From assembly GCF_021390545.1 (NCBI RefSeq), contig NZ_JAJUWR010000042.1:1-40273 (forward strand): 40,273 bases of DNA. The letters are read 5' to 3'. The notes beneath the pieces were generated by a model that was given only the letters and a program-made list of their open reading frames with translations, searched no databases and was not told where the DNA came from. The stretch is from Algoriphagus sp. AGSA1. Its GTDB lineage: Bacteria > Bacteroidota > Bacteroidia > Cytophagales > Cyclobacteriaceae. This document shows positions 1-7,783 of the stretch, in pieces (positions within the stretch are counted from its first letter, which is position 1; each line of letters opens with the position of its first letter). The position numbers were made by a program, and so were the translations under genes.

Positions 1-249
1 TTAAGGAGTTAAAGGAATGCCAATTAAAGGCAATCAAAGATCATAACACCCGAAGAAAAAAGAAGGCTCTGGGAAATATCTCCCCGGTCCAGTTCCGAAC
101 ATTGCTGAAAAAAGACAAGATTTCCACCAATTATAACTTAAAACTCAAACCAAGAATACCCGAGCAACCGAGGAAAAGGAATGAAATCAAAATACAAATT
201 ATAACTTGACACTTGACAGATAAGTGACAACCATTTTCAGGCAAAGTCA
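1..249 (+). mobile_element. 3' end of an IS3-family (IS150-like) insertion sequence, left copy
   Basis: The segment carries the C-terminus of a DDE transposase followed by about 40 non-coding bases ending in ...AAGTCA at base 249. The terminal CA, paired with a TG start in the inverted copy at 40025-40273, fits the TG...CA ends of IS3-family elements. The two copies match over all 249 bases except position 128 (C here; the equivalent base 40146 differs, a synonymous change). Sequence outside the element differs at the two ends, so 249 is the true IS boundary. The rest of the element lies beyond the window. Confidence 0.8.
3..209 (+). CDS. IS3-family transposase OrfB, C-terminal fragment (5' end outside the window)
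   Basis: This open frame enters from the window edge and stops with TGA at 207-209, giving 68 residues. It contains RRKKKALGNISPVQFR, the typical end of the integrase core (rve) domain of IS150-group transposases, where a basic residue run precedes a (M/I)SPxQ(F/Y)R motif. The catalytic DDE residues lie upstream and are not visible. The fragment is not truncated by mutation as far as can be seen; it is cut by the window edge. Confidence 0.75.
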   Translation, partial: KELKECQLKAIKDHNTRRKKKALGNISPVQFRTLLKKDKISTNYNLKLKPRIPEQPRKRNEIKIQIIT

Positions 250-250
250 T

Positions 251-870
251 AGTATCAAGTAGCTAGTATCAAGTATCAAGAGCCAAGAAGCCAGAGCCAA
301 GAGGAAATTGAGGATTGGCCAGTAATCAGTCTCAGTTATCAGGACTGAACCCTGTGAATTGAGGTTGAGATTTTCCTGATCTTTCAATATTCCAATTTTG
401 AATTTTTCAATCCAAATAAATCGCCCGGCCATTAATGCTTAGTATCAAGTAGCTAGTATCAAGTATCAAGAGCCAAGAAGCCAGAGCCAAGAGGAAATTG
501 AGGATTGACCAGTAATCAGTCTCAGTTATCAGGACTTGTGAATTGAGATTGAGGCTTTCCTAATTTTTCAATATGCCAATTTTTGAATTTTTGAATCCAA
601 GTAAATCGCCCGGCCATTAATGCTTAGTATCAAGTAGCTAGTATCAAGTATCAAGAGCCAAGAAGCCAGAGCCAAGAGGAAATTGAGGAGTGCCAGTAAT
701 CAGTCTCAGTTGTCAGGCCTTGTGAATTGAGGTTGAGGCTTTCCTAATTTTTCAATATGCCAATTTTGAATTTTTCAATCCAAATAAATCGCCCGGCCAT
801 TAATGCTTAGTATCAAGTATCAAGAGCCAAGAAGCTAGAGCCAAGAGAAAATTAAGGAGATCCCAGTAAT
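251..870. repeat. Tandem array of 183-190 bp units made of 7-base words
   Basis: Units start at 251, 441, 626 and 809, each opening with AGTATCAAGTAGCTAG or a shortened form and closing with CGCCCGGCCATTAATGCTT. Units 1-3 are highly similar and differ by small indels; unit 4 is degenerate and runs into the terminator near 900. Inside each unit the sequence falls into 7-base words of the form AGNNNCA. No credible gene is present: the one open frame at 247-432 lies wholly in the repeat. The left IS copy is inserted at the edge of this array. Confidence 0.8.
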
Positions 871-887
871 CAGAACCAGATAACTGA

Positions 888-924
888 ACTAAAAAACAAA
901 ACCCCTCAGATCTTTCCAAGGGGT
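888..924 (-). terminator. Rho-independent terminator for the S9 peptidase operon
   Basis: On the minus strand ACCCCT (919-924) pairs with AGGGGT (901-906) across a 12-base loop, followed by a T-rich run (TTTGTTTTTT, 891-900). It lies about 110 bp past the stop codon of the S9 peptidase gene, inside the degenerate fourth unit of the repeat array. Confidence 0.7.
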
Positions 925-994
925 ATTTTGCTGATTTGAGGTTGAGACCTTCTTAATCTTTCAATTTTCCGATTTTCCAATTTTTGAATCCAAA

Positions 995-1043
995 CCATCC
1001 GTCATCCGACATCCCTCATCCAACATCCCTCATCCCTACTCCT
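995..1043. repeat. 7-base tandem repeat tract (TCATCCN type) touching a stop codon
   Basis: Seven consecutive 7-base words fit the pattern NCATCCN, with a last degenerate word. The tract runs directly into the TAG stop of the minus-strand S9 peptidase gene (1036-1038). Confidence 0.7.
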
Positions 1044-3399
1044 CCAAAAGGGTTTCATTGAACAACTTCAAAATCCTCTTGTACTCATCCGTCCAGGAAC
1101 TTGGCTCCACAAACCCATGGTCTTCCACCGGATAAATTGCCATTTCCCAGTTATCTTTTCCCAATTCTATGAATCGCTGGGAAAGCCGCACCACGTCCTG
1201 AAAATGCACATTCACATCCACCATACCATGTGCCATCAGCAAATTGCCTTTCAGTCCCTCGGCAAAATATATAGGAGAGGAGCGTCGGTAAGCAATGGGA
1301 TCCTCCTCCGGTGTGTTCAGTATATTGGAGGTATAACCATGGTTGTAATGTGCCCAGTCGGTCACTGAGCGTAAAGCAGCTCCGGATTTGAATGTCTCAG
1401 AAGCGTTGAATAATGCCATCAACGTAATAAATCCTCCATAACTGCCTCCGTATAAACCTACACGGTCCGGATCTACGCCATGGGAAGCAATAAGGTATTT
1501 TACGCCATCCACTTGGTCGGATAGATCTTTACCCCCCATGTGTCTGTAGATCCCGGTTCTCCAGTCTCTTCCATATCCGGCAGAACCACGGTAATCAATA
1601 TCCAATACCGTGTAGCCCAAATCGGCCAGCAGGTTGTGGAACATGTATTCCCTGAAGTAGCTGCTCCACCATTTGTGTACATTCTGCAAATAACCCGCTC
1701 CATGTACAAACACCACTGCAGCCCCGTTTTTTTTGCCCGGTTCGGGCAGGTAAAGCCTGGCCGGAACCTGGGCGCCGTCTTCTGCAGGAAACCTTACAAG
1801 CTGGGGTTCTCTCCAGTTATATGCCTTGAATTCATCACTTTGTCCCTGGGTCAGCTGTATGGCCTGGCTCCCGGATTTATTGTCCTGAAGGTAGAGCTCT
1901 GCTGGTTTATTGCTGTAGGAATGGATTATGGCCAGTTTTTTCTCGTCCGGCGATAGGGATACCTCATTATTCCCTGTCATGGAAGTAAGCTTTTCCATTT
2001 TCCCGCCCATAACAGGCATTTTATAGAAGTGACGCTCCCCGGGATCCACTTCGGAAGAGGTGAAATACCAGCTTTTTTTGTCTTTGGAAAGGAAAGGATC
2101 GAATACCTCGAAACTCCCTGAAGTCAACGCTTTCTTTTCGCCAGACTTCGTGTCCAATAAGTATAGGTGGGAGTATCCGCTTTCCTCGGATTGAAAATAA
2201 ATGTGTCTGCTATCTGGCAACCAGCCTAAAGTACCTCCATAGTAAGACCTTCCTATCCCCGGACCCGCTATCCATGCCTCATCTCTCTGACGGTCTAGGG
2301 TGTTTAGTTTTCCTGTTTTTAAATCCACCGCCGCTATCCATCTGTCCTTGTTGTCATTCGAACTGATATTTACTATTGCCTGCTTCCCATCTGGCGAAAA
2401 GTGCAGACTGGAAAAGGCAACCTCCCTTTCTTTCTCCTCCCAGGTTTTTTCAGGGTAGTCCTTTACATAATCAGGCAGATCCTTGATTCCCGGAAGTTCT
2501 GACGAATTGATGAAATACACCGTGTCACGCCGTAGATCATAGATCCCTACTTCCACCTTAGCGGGAGTAGTCCCAACCTTAGAACGGGTATTAAGGTCAA
2601 CTGTATAGCCTGACGCATCTACGTAATCGGGGACCTTGGTATTCTTATTGTCGGAAGAGGTATAGCTAGTGAATGAAGCAAAGTTGCCATCCGGGGATAA
2701 CTGCAAATTCACAGGGGATTTTCCTTCGGTGTAATATACGAACGCATTTTCCTCCGTCTTGTCAAAAGAATCCCGGTATTGGGTTCTCAATTTATCTTTT
2801 TCCTTCCTCTCCCTTACCACCCCGAGCAGTTCCAGGTTTTCTGTTTCCAGCCAGGGAGTTTTCTCCTCACTTGTTTTATCCTTAGGCTTGGACTCAGTGG
2901 AGATGTTGGTGACTTTTCGCACTGTATTGCCAGCTCTGTTGTAGATGTAAATATTGCTCTTCGACGAGAAGGCTATTTCCTGCTCATCCGCCAGAAATTT
3001 GGGATTGGAGAAATTCTCCGGCCACTCCATCAGCATCTGGGAGCTCTGCTTGCTTAGGTCTTCCAGCATCAGTCTTTTTTCATGGCGGTAAACTCTCAAT
3101 GTCCTGCTAGGATTATAAGCCGCTTCATCCCGTTTTTTTGATCTCAATTCCCCCCAATCCACCTTGGAGATGGTGTTTTTATCAGAAATCCTGATTTTGT
3201 AGAGGGAGTCGGCTGGATCTTTGTCCCTGTTGTATTGGAAATAGAGAGTTTGTGAATCATCGCTCCAAGAGGGTCTGGAGGGGAAAGTGCCCATCCAGGC
3301 AGGATCTCTCATGATGTGTTCCACACTTAATTCGGATTGTGCCTTCGCTTCCATGAAAACTATGAAAAGCAAGGACAGAAAGAGTAATTTTCTCTGCAT
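1036..3399 (-). CDS. Secreted S9 family serine peptidase (prolyl oligopeptidase / DPP-IV-like)
   Basis: The protein hydrolyses peptides, probably in the periplasm or at the cell surface. From the chosen start (MQRKLLFL...) it has a signal peptide ending near EAKA-Q, a long N-terminal beta-propeller region with WSDDSQ- and FSPDGK-type blade motifs, and a C-terminal alpha/beta hydrolase domain. The nucleophile is in GGSYGG (Ser about 653), followed by Asp in MVDVN (about 728) and His in EDHG (about 761), a complete triad in the normal S9 order. Its 787 residues are usual for DPP-IV/acylaminoacyl peptidases of Bacteroidota. An upstream ATG at 3426 would add nine residues before the signal peptide and is less likely. 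The Hpt gene ends just upstream, so the two may be co-transcribed, and a terminator follows at 888-924. Substrate specificity cannot be read from the sequence. Confidence 0.9.
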   Translation of the reverse strand: MQRKLLFLSLLFIVFMEAKAQSELSVEHIMRDPAWMGTFPSRPSWSDDSQTLYFQYNRDKDPADSLYKIRISDKNTISKVDWGELRSKKRDEAAYNPSRTLRVYRHEKRLMLEDLSKQSSQMLMEWPENFSNPKFLADEQEIAFSSKSNIYIYNRAGNTVRKVTNISTESKPKDKTSEEKTPWLETENLELLGVVRERKEKDKLRTQYRDSFDKTEENAFVYYTEGKSPVNLQLSPDGNFASFTSYTSSDNKNTKVPDYVDASGYTVDLNTRSKVGTTPAKVEVGIYDLRRDTVYFINSSELPGIKDLPDYVKDYPEKTWEEKEREVAFSSLHFSPDGKQAIVNISSNDNKDRWIAAVDLKTGKLNTLDRQRDEAWIAGPGIGRSYYGGTLGWLPDSRHIYFQSEESGYSHLYLLDTKSGEKKALTSGSFEVFDPFLSKDKKSWYFTSSEVDPGERHFYKMPVMGGKMEKLTSMTGNNEVSLSPDEKKLAIIHSYSNKPAELYLQDNKSGSQAIQLTQGQSDEFKAYNWREPQLVRFPAEDGAQVPARLYLPEPGKKNGAAVVFVHGAGYLQNVHKWWSSYFREYMFHNLLADLGYTVLDIDYRGSAGYGRDWRTGIYRHMGGKDLSDQVDGVKYLIASHGVDPDRVGLYGGSYGGFITLMALFNASETFKSGAALRSVTDWAHYNHGYTSNILNTPEEDPIAYRRSSPIYFAEGLKGNLLMAHGMVDVNVHFQDVVRLSQRFIELGKDNWEMAIYPVEDHGFVEPSSWTDEYKRILKLFNETLLEE

Positions 3400-3430
3400 G
3401 TATAGTTGGGTTGGTTTAATGATCAATTAG

Positions 3431-3763
3431 TTAAATCGTGTCCAGAAAGGATATCAGTTCTGATTCTATCAGGGTAAGTTTGTCTTGGAGTTCCTCATTC
3501 AATGCTTGGGAGGTTTCCGGCTTGTTTTCTATGGACTCAAGGATTTTACGGACCCGTTGGGCGCCTATGTAACTCATGCTAGGTTTAGCTTTATGACAAC
3601 GCTTTTTGATGGCAATGAAGTCTCCTTTTTCATAGAACATGGAAAGTCCCTTTAAATCCTGAACGTTGGTGTCCAAGATTATCTGGATCATCTCTCTTAT
3701 CATTTCGGGATCATCGTCCCCAAAGTACTGATAAATTGCTTGCTCGTTGATGAGTTGATACAT
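3431..3763 (-). CDS. Stand-alone Hpt (histidine phosphotransfer) domain protein
   Basis: The 110-residue protein is essentially one four-helix Hpt domain. The HxxKPS-type motif HKAKPS places the phosphorylated histidine at residue 57. Hpt proteins relay phosphate between hybrid histidine kinases and response regulators in the cytoplasm. No kinase or response regulator gene lies in the window, so its partners must be encoded elsewhere. It sits immediately upstream of the S9 peptidase gene on the same strand; this may be only transcriptional proximity. Confidence 0.85.
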   Translation of the reverse strand: MYQLINEQAIYQYFGDDDPEMIREMIQIILDTNVQDLKGLSMFYEKGDFIAIKKRCHKAKPSMSYIGAQRVRKILESIENKPETSQALNEELQDKLTLIESELISFLDTI

Positions 3764-3877
3764 AATTGGATGAAAAAGGCTCTAAACTGTAAAAAGTTGG
3801 TTTGGCATGTATTCTAAATTTAATCACATTTTTTAAAATTGCATAAAACTAAGCCGAGGAGTTTGATTTTTTATTTA

Positions 3878-4028
3878 ATATGTATATCCGCTTTTTTGGC
3901 AGTAAAACAATAAAAGCATCATAGGATTCGGAAAACACCAGCGTCAAGGCCACTTCGGTCACCCGTCTTCTGTCTTCCGTCCAGTAAAGCAAAGAGAATA
4001 TGGTTACTGGCATGATTGCGGATAATCA
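3878..4028 (+). repeat. Dispersed element bounded by TATCCGC and GCGGATA ends, copy 1
   Basis: The segment begins with ATATGTATATCCGC and ends with CATGATTGCGGATAATCA. The two ends are short imperfect inverted repeats around TATCCGC. Related copies lie at 25079-25246, 26502-26569 and 28010-28175. The stretch preceding the right end (CGGTCACCC ... TAAAGC ... TGGCAT) also resembles the 25-kb copy. Confidence 0.45.
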
Positions 4029-4068
4029 CATTTTTTAAATTAAAAAGACACTTTCTGACCCGATTGGC

Positions 4069-4076
4069 TAATTTTG
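4069..4076 (+). promoter_or_regulatory. Putative Bacteroidota -7 box (TAATTTTG) for the small membrane peptide gene
   Basis: TAATTTTG matches the TAnnTTTG consensus and sits 28 bp before the ATG at 4104. No convincing -33 TTG is seen at the expected spacing, so support is moderate. Confidence 0.35.
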
Positions 4077-4103
4077 CGATACGCTAGCTAATCGAATTGC
4101 ATA

Positions 4104-4259
4104 ATGCAGAAAAATAAGAAAATCTTTCTCATCCTGTTTGTGATTTTCATGTTGATCATGTGCTGGATAGGATATGATATTTCCCAGAGAACCACTTTCC
4201 CGGGATCCAAAGGAAATCTGGAACAAAGAATAGGGGATGACCTGAATAAGGATAAATAA
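4104..4259 (+). CDS. Small single-pass membrane protein (51 aa), unknown function
   Basis: A short reading frame encodes a lysine-rich N-terminus (MQKNKK), a hydrophobic segment of about 18 residues (residues 7-24) containing one Cys, and a polar tail ending in DDLNKDK. This is a plausible inner-membrane peptide or, because a Cys lies in the hydrophobic segment, possibly a very short lipoprotein-like product. A TAnnTTTG box lies just upstream and a strong hairpin follows at 4281-4318, so the gene has its own transcription signals. I recognise no family. Confidence 0.5.
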   Translation: MQKNKKIFLILFVIFMLIMCWIGYDISQRTTFPGSKGNLEQRIGDDLNKDK

Positions 4260-4280
4260 TCCCACTGCCCGAAAACATAT

Positions 4281-4318
4281 GCAAACGGGACAGGATCGTA
4301 AAGTCCTGTCCCGTTTGC
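4281..4318 (+). terminator. 15-bp perfect hairpin, probable terminator without T-run
   Basis: GCAAACGGGACAGGA (4281-4295) pairs perfectly with 4304-4318 across an 8-base loop. It follows the small membrane peptide gene by 22 bases. The missing T-run leaves open that it acts as an mRNA-stabilising hairpin or a protein-binding site. Confidence 0.5.
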
Positions 4319-4405
4319 GCCTCCTTATCGGAAACTATCAGATAAGCACAAAAAATAGTCTAATCGAACGTGAGTCGGCCGAATGGCCGTACAAATATCA
4401 GATTC

Positions 4406-5053
4406 ATGGATAACCTAATGACCCGTCAACTTGAACTCATCCTACGTGAGGGGGAAGTGGATTTTGAACGGGACTTTGAACTGGAGGTAGTGCCAAAATA
4501 CCTTGATGAAAAAGGACATGATTGGCTTTCGGAAATCTATAGGGATCTGGGTGGGCTTGGTCAAGCCCCTTTGCTCAAAAAGTTGAAATTTGATTTCAAG
4601 CTCGGACGGAATTTAGTACTGTATGATGAGGAAATCCACTTCAATAGATATAGGTTGATTTCCTATAAGTCAGGATTATATTATGAAATGAATTTTCCTT
4701 TTGCTGAAACCCAAAAGAGACTCTGCCGGACCTACGAAAAGGATTGCCTGAAAGTCGGTCTGCAACAAAGGATCTGGAACGGGGCTCCACTTGCCAAACA
4801 TAGTTTTGGGGAGGCCGGTGAACCTGGGGATTTCTCCGGGAACGGGGCTTCGGGCTGGAAACTTACTGCTTACAATGATGCGCAGGTGGATTTACAGACG
4901 AGGATTCATGGTTATAAGCTCTTCCGGATCACACCTTATGAAACCTTGATGACAGGAGGATCCCTTAAACGGCTTGATCAATTGCTTGTCAACCCTAAAG
5001 AGGAGCAAAGAACGATGCTGCTGAACTGGTTCCTTAGGAAATTCAATGGATAG
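4406..5053 (+). CDS. Hypothetical protein (215 aa), soluble, no recognised domain
   Basis: The protein has no signal peptide or membrane segment and is rich in charged residues, suggesting a cytoplasmic location. A glycine-rich stretch (GEAGEPGDFSGNGASG) lies near the middle, followed by a compact C-terminus with a helical end (MLLNWFLRKF). I chose the ATG at 4406; an in-frame GTG at 4370 would add 12 residues, but the extension is polar and lacks a clear ribosome-binding site. The gene stands alone between a hairpin and a 1.1-kb palindrome-rich intergenic region. I do not recognise the family and assign no function. Confidence 0.7.
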   Translation: MDNLMTRQLELILREGEVDFERDFELEVVPKYLDEKGHDWLSEIYRDLGGLGQAPLLKKLKFDFKLGRNLVLYDEEIHFNRYRLISYKSGLYYEMNFPFAETQKRLCRTYEKDCLKVGLQQRIWNGAPLAKHSFGEAGEPGDFSGNGASGWKLTAYNDAQVDLQTRIHGYKLFRITPYETLMTGGSLKRLDQLLVNPKEEQRTMLLNWFLRKFNG

Positions 5054-5069
5054 GTAGCTTGCTCCTGAC

Positions 5070-5240
5070 CCTTGAAAATTGATCATTGATCCTTGACCAT
5101 TATAATTTCTCTCTCCGCCACCATTCGTGTCTAACGAGTGTCGTCTGATTAAATTATTCAGCAGACTTCTCTTGCGTACTATTGCTCTTGATTCTAGGTT
5201 CTGATTTTTCAATGGTCATTGAAAATTGGCCATTGACTAT
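5070..5240. repeat. Short 7-base repeat tracts and an imperfect palindrome
   Basis: Words of the type NNNTTGA repeat with a 7-base step at about 5073-5108 and again at 5205-5240 (NNCATTG). Between them lies a degenerate version of the CCGTTCGTG-TCT-CACGAACGG palindrome found intact at 30837-30857. No gene is supported here. Confidence 0.5.
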
Positions 5241-5468
5241 TTCTGCCAGCATTCATGTCACGAATGGCATTTGATAGTATGCAGAGGTCTTGTTCTTTGC
5301 CCAGGGTTGCGTCGTGCCTCTTTACCGGATCAGTCTTAAAAGTTGGTGGGATAAAAATGCTTGACTATGCAAATAACTTTTGTTTGGCCAGATAGTCACC
5401 TAGCTCTCATAGTATTTACTGGAAATTAGGAAACCCCAGCTCCAGGATTAATCCAGAATTTACCGAAC

Positions 5469-5679
5469 GTGCCGTTGGCACTTTTGGCGGATTCATCCGG
5501 TTTCACAACCCTGAATTTCGCTTTGCTGCATTCAGGACATTTGTTGTGCCTTTGGCACAAACACTCAAATCAACGAAAACTGGCAAAATGATTTTCCTTG
5601 CCAAAGGCAAGGCCTGTAAACGTCCAGAATGCAATTCTGGGTTACTGAAGCAGATATGTTTTCAGAGTGCCAACGGCAC
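5469..5679. repeat. Cluster of REP-like palindromes (GTGCC-NNN-GGCAC type)
   Basis: Five perfect short hairpins lie within 211 bp: GTGCCGTTGGCAC (5469-5481), GTGCCTTTGGCAC (5546-5558), CCTTGCCAAAGGCAAGG (5596-5612), CCAGAATGCAATTCTGG (5624-5640) and GTGCCAACGGCAC (5667-5679). The last is the reverse complement of the first, so the cluster is itself arranged as a large inverted repeat. This resembles bacterial interspersed mosaic elements mobilised by REP-associated tyrosine transposases; no such transposase is in the window. Confidence 0.65.
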
Positions 5680-5834
5680 GATCAGTAATGTAAAGGGATT
5701 TGTGATCAGCATCCCAAGCCGTAGGATTTAAAGTAGGAGAATAGATGCTGTAGGTATTCCAGTCTCCTGATTCCCCTGCCCACTGCGATTGCACACTGTG
5801 ACTTTCTTTCCATCCAGTATCGGTCAACATGACG

Positions 5835-5898
5835 TCCCGAGAGTGGAGCAATTCGGGAACGAAGTGATTCGGGAAGTATAGCGATATCGGGAAGGGCA
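5835..5898. repeat. Short imperfect tandem repeat around TCGGGAA
   Basis: TTCGGGAA or ATCGGGAA recurs three times with a spacing of about 17 bases (GAAGTGAT and TATAGCGAT between them). It lies between the palindrome cluster and the compound REP-like element at 5919. No coding function is supported. Confidence 0.4.
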
Positions 5899-5918
5899 AT
5901 GGCCTTTTTGTTATTTTA

Positions 5919-6030
5919 CGCCGGGTTAAAACCCGCCGCTCCGCCACGGCGGACGAGGTATAAAATCTACGATGCCTGCCTGCCCTCCGGGAGGCGGGCC
6001 TACCGGTCCTTTAGGTTTCCACAGGATTTT
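5919..6030. repeat. Compound REP-like element, copy 1
   Basis: The order is a GCCGGGTT-AA-AACCCGCCG palindrome, a GCCGCTCCGCCACGGCGG hairpin, the phrase TAAAATCTACGATGCCT, a GCCTGCC...GGCGGGC hairpin, and CACAGGATTTT. The same order, with simpler hairpins, recurs at 31083-31155 and 33241-33313, so this is a mobile or duplicated compound repeat. Confidence 0.6.
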
Positions 6031-6068
6031 GAAGTTCAACCAATCTAAACTTTCACCACACTGCACAG

Positions 6069-6173
6069 ATTAACCTTTAACCTTTAACTATTAACATTTA
6101 ACACCCAACACTCGTCACCCAACATCAGACACCCCACACCGGACATCCGTCACTCCACACCCAACCTCCTCTA
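6069..6173. repeat. 15-unit 7-base repeat tract that changes word family in phase
   Basis: Fifteen consecutive 7-base words run from TTTAACC-type through CCCAACA to CCGGACA/TCCGTCA-type without any phase break, sharing an AAC or ACA ending. The tract ends exactly on the TAG stop (6171-6173) of the minus-strand deoxynucleoside kinase gene. Confidence 0.75.
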
Positions 6174-6788
6174 AGAAAACAACCCAAATATCTCCCTCTC
6201 CACCTTCTCCAACACCAATGAGAAATCCCCAGGATTCTCCACAAAATCAAGGTTATTGACGTCTATGATCAACAGTTTGCCTTCCTTGTAGCCAGCTATC
6301 CACTCTTCGTAGTGGGTATTGAGATTTTTTAAGTAATCTATGCGCATGGCCGTCTCATAGCTTCTTCCCCTTTTCTCGATCTGCCCCACAAGCTTTGGGA
6401 TATCTGCCTTGAGGTAGATCAGGAGATCGGGAGCTTTCACATGGGCTATCATGCTGCTGAAAAGACTCTGGTAGTTCTGGTAATCACGCTCCGTGAGCAA
6501 CTTGCTTTTATACAGGTTCTCCGCAAAGATATAGGCATCTTCATAGATGGTCCTATCCTGAATGGTAGGTGTACCACGCTTCTGTATTTCCTTGAGCTGG
6601 TTGAACCTGGAATTCAGGAAATACACCTGAAGGTGAAAAGCCCAACGCTGCATATCATCATAAAAATCAGGAAGGTAAGGGTTGTCATCTACAGCTTCGA
6701 ATTCAGCCTTCCAACCATAATGCCTGGCTAGTTTTGCGGTAAGGGTGGTTTTTCCACTGCCTATATTTCCGGATACGGCGATATGCAT
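6171..6788 (-). CDS. Deoxynucleoside kinase (deoxyadenosine/deoxyguanosine kinase-like)
   Basis: The enzyme phosphorylates deoxynucleosides with ATP in the nucleotide salvage pathway. The P-loop GNIGSGKTT spans residues 7-15, an acidic substrate-site Glu follows at 31 (FEAVDDNPY), the DRT motif (QDRTIYED) is at 78-80, and an arginine-rich lid (KRGRSYE) lies at about 139-145. At 205 residues it is a full-length member of the dNK family. It begins 5 bp after the 3-hydroxybutyryl-CoA dehydrogenase gene on the same strand, so they are likely one transcript. The exact base preference (dA, dG or dC) cannot be decided from motifs alone. Confidence 0.88.
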   Translation of the reverse strand: MHIAVSGNIGSGKTTLTAKLARHYGWKAEFEAVDDNPYLPDFYDDMQRWAFHLQVYFLNSRFNQLKEIQKRGTPTIQDRTIYEDAYIFAENLYKSKLLTERDYQNYQSLFSSMIAHVKAPDLLIYLKADIPKLVGQIEKRGRSYETAMRIDYLKNLNTHYEEWIAGYKEGKLLIIDVNNLDFVENPGDFSLVLEKVEREIFGLFS

Positions 6789-6793
6789 TTCTT

Positions 6794-7684
6794 TTATTTT
6801 GAGAAGCGTGGGGAAACAACTGAATCTTTACTCCCGGGGATGTATTTGTAAAAACCTTCAGCGGATTTCACCCCTTTATATCCAGCCTGTACCATGTTGA
6901 CCAGCAAGGGGCATGGGGCATATTTAGGGTTACCAAAGCCCTCATGAAGTACTTTGAGAATGGAAAGACATACATCCAGACCAATAAAATCAGCAAGCTG
7001 CAATGGCCCCATGGGATGTGCCATGCCCAGCTTCATCACGGTGTCTATTTCCTGCACCCCAGCCACTCCCTCGTAGAGGGAATATATAGCCTCATTGATC
7101 ATAGGCATCAGTATCCTGTTGGCCACAAATCCCGGATAATCATTTACTTCCACCGGGTCTTTGGACAACTTCACGGATAACTCCATGATTTTATCTGTCA
7201 CCTCATCCGAAGTCGCATAGCCACGGATCACTTCCACCAGCCTCATCACTGGGACAGGGTTCATAAAATGCATTCCTATTACCTGCTCCGGTCGATGGGT
7301 GACAGAAGCTATTCTGGTAATGGAAATGGAAGAAGTATTGCTGGCCAGAATCGCTTCTTTGGGACTGTATTGGTCCAGTTGACGGAATAGGTCCAGTTTG
7401 ATTTCCATAGTTTCAGTCGCTGCTTCCACGACCAGATCGGCTGATTTCACCCCTGGCTCCAATTCGGTGAACGTGTGGATTCTAGCCAAGGCCGCGGTTT
7501 TTCCCTCTTCCGAAATCAGCTCTTTGCTTACCTGTCTGTCCAGGTTTTTGGTGATAGTGGTCATGGCTTTCCCCAGAAGCTCCTGCTTGATGTCAATCAG
7601 GCTCACTTCATAGCCATGCTGGGCAAAAACATGCGCGATGCCGTTTCCCATGGTTCCTGAACCGATAACTGAGATGTTTTTCAT
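6794..7684 (-). CDS. hbd: 3-hydroxybutyryl-CoA dehydrogenase (3-hydroxyacyl-CoA dehydrogenase family)
   Basis: This cytoplasmic enzyme interconverts acetoacetyl-CoA and 3-hydroxybutyryl-CoA with NAD(P). The Rossmann motif GSGTMG is at residues 8-13 with Asp31 ending the second strand, which favours NAD. Catalytic residues fit the family: Ser118, His139 (GMHFMNP), Glu151 and Asn189 (FVANR), with the same relative spacing as in mitochondrial HAD. The C-terminal dimerisation domain is complete, and 296 residues is the usual length of single-domain Hbd/PaaH proteins. It leads a two-gene unit with the deoxynucleoside kinase. No acyl-CoA dehydrogenase or thiolase is adjacent, so its pathway role (fatty acid degradation or storage-polymer metabolism) is open. 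Confidence 0.92.
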   Translation of the reverse strand: MKNISVIGSGTMGNGIAHVFAQHGYEVSLIDIKQELLGKAMTTITKNLDRQVSKELISEEGKTAALARIHTFTELEPGVKSADLVVEAATETMEIKLDLFRQLDQYSPKEAILASNTSSISITRIASVTHRPEQVIGMHFMNPVPVMRLVEVIRGYATSDEVTDKIMELSVKLSKDPVEVNDYPGFVANRILMPMINEAIYSLYEGVAGVQEIDTVMKLGMAHPMGPLQLADFIGLDVCLSILKVLHEGFGNPKYAPCPLLVNMVQAGYKGVKSAEGFYKYIPGSKDSVVSPRFSK

Positions 7685-7752
7685 AAGAAAGTGTGTAACG
7701 TGTAAAGTTAAAACTTGGGTTTATTTCAACTGAACGGAACAGTTGAGGAGCC

Positions 7753-7783
7753 CAAAGCTAATCCTGACTGTTTCCAAATCCAA
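7753..7783 (-). promoter_or_regulatory. Putative promoter for hbd (TTG-N20-TAGCTTTG)
   Basis: On the minus strand TTG (7783-7781) is followed after 20 bases by TAGCTTTG (7760-7753), matching the Bacteroidota TTG/TAnnTTTG pattern. The inferred transcript would start near 7747 and leave a leader of about 60 bases before the ATG at 7684. Confidence 0.45.

Noticed and set aside
247..432. 61-residue minus-strand open frame
   Set aside because: It lies in the tandem array, and equivalent frames in the other units are broken by indels.
5546..5947. Open frames on both strands in the palindrome cluster
   Set aside because: They read through REP-like hairpins and low-complexity repeats with no domain-like sequence or start signals.
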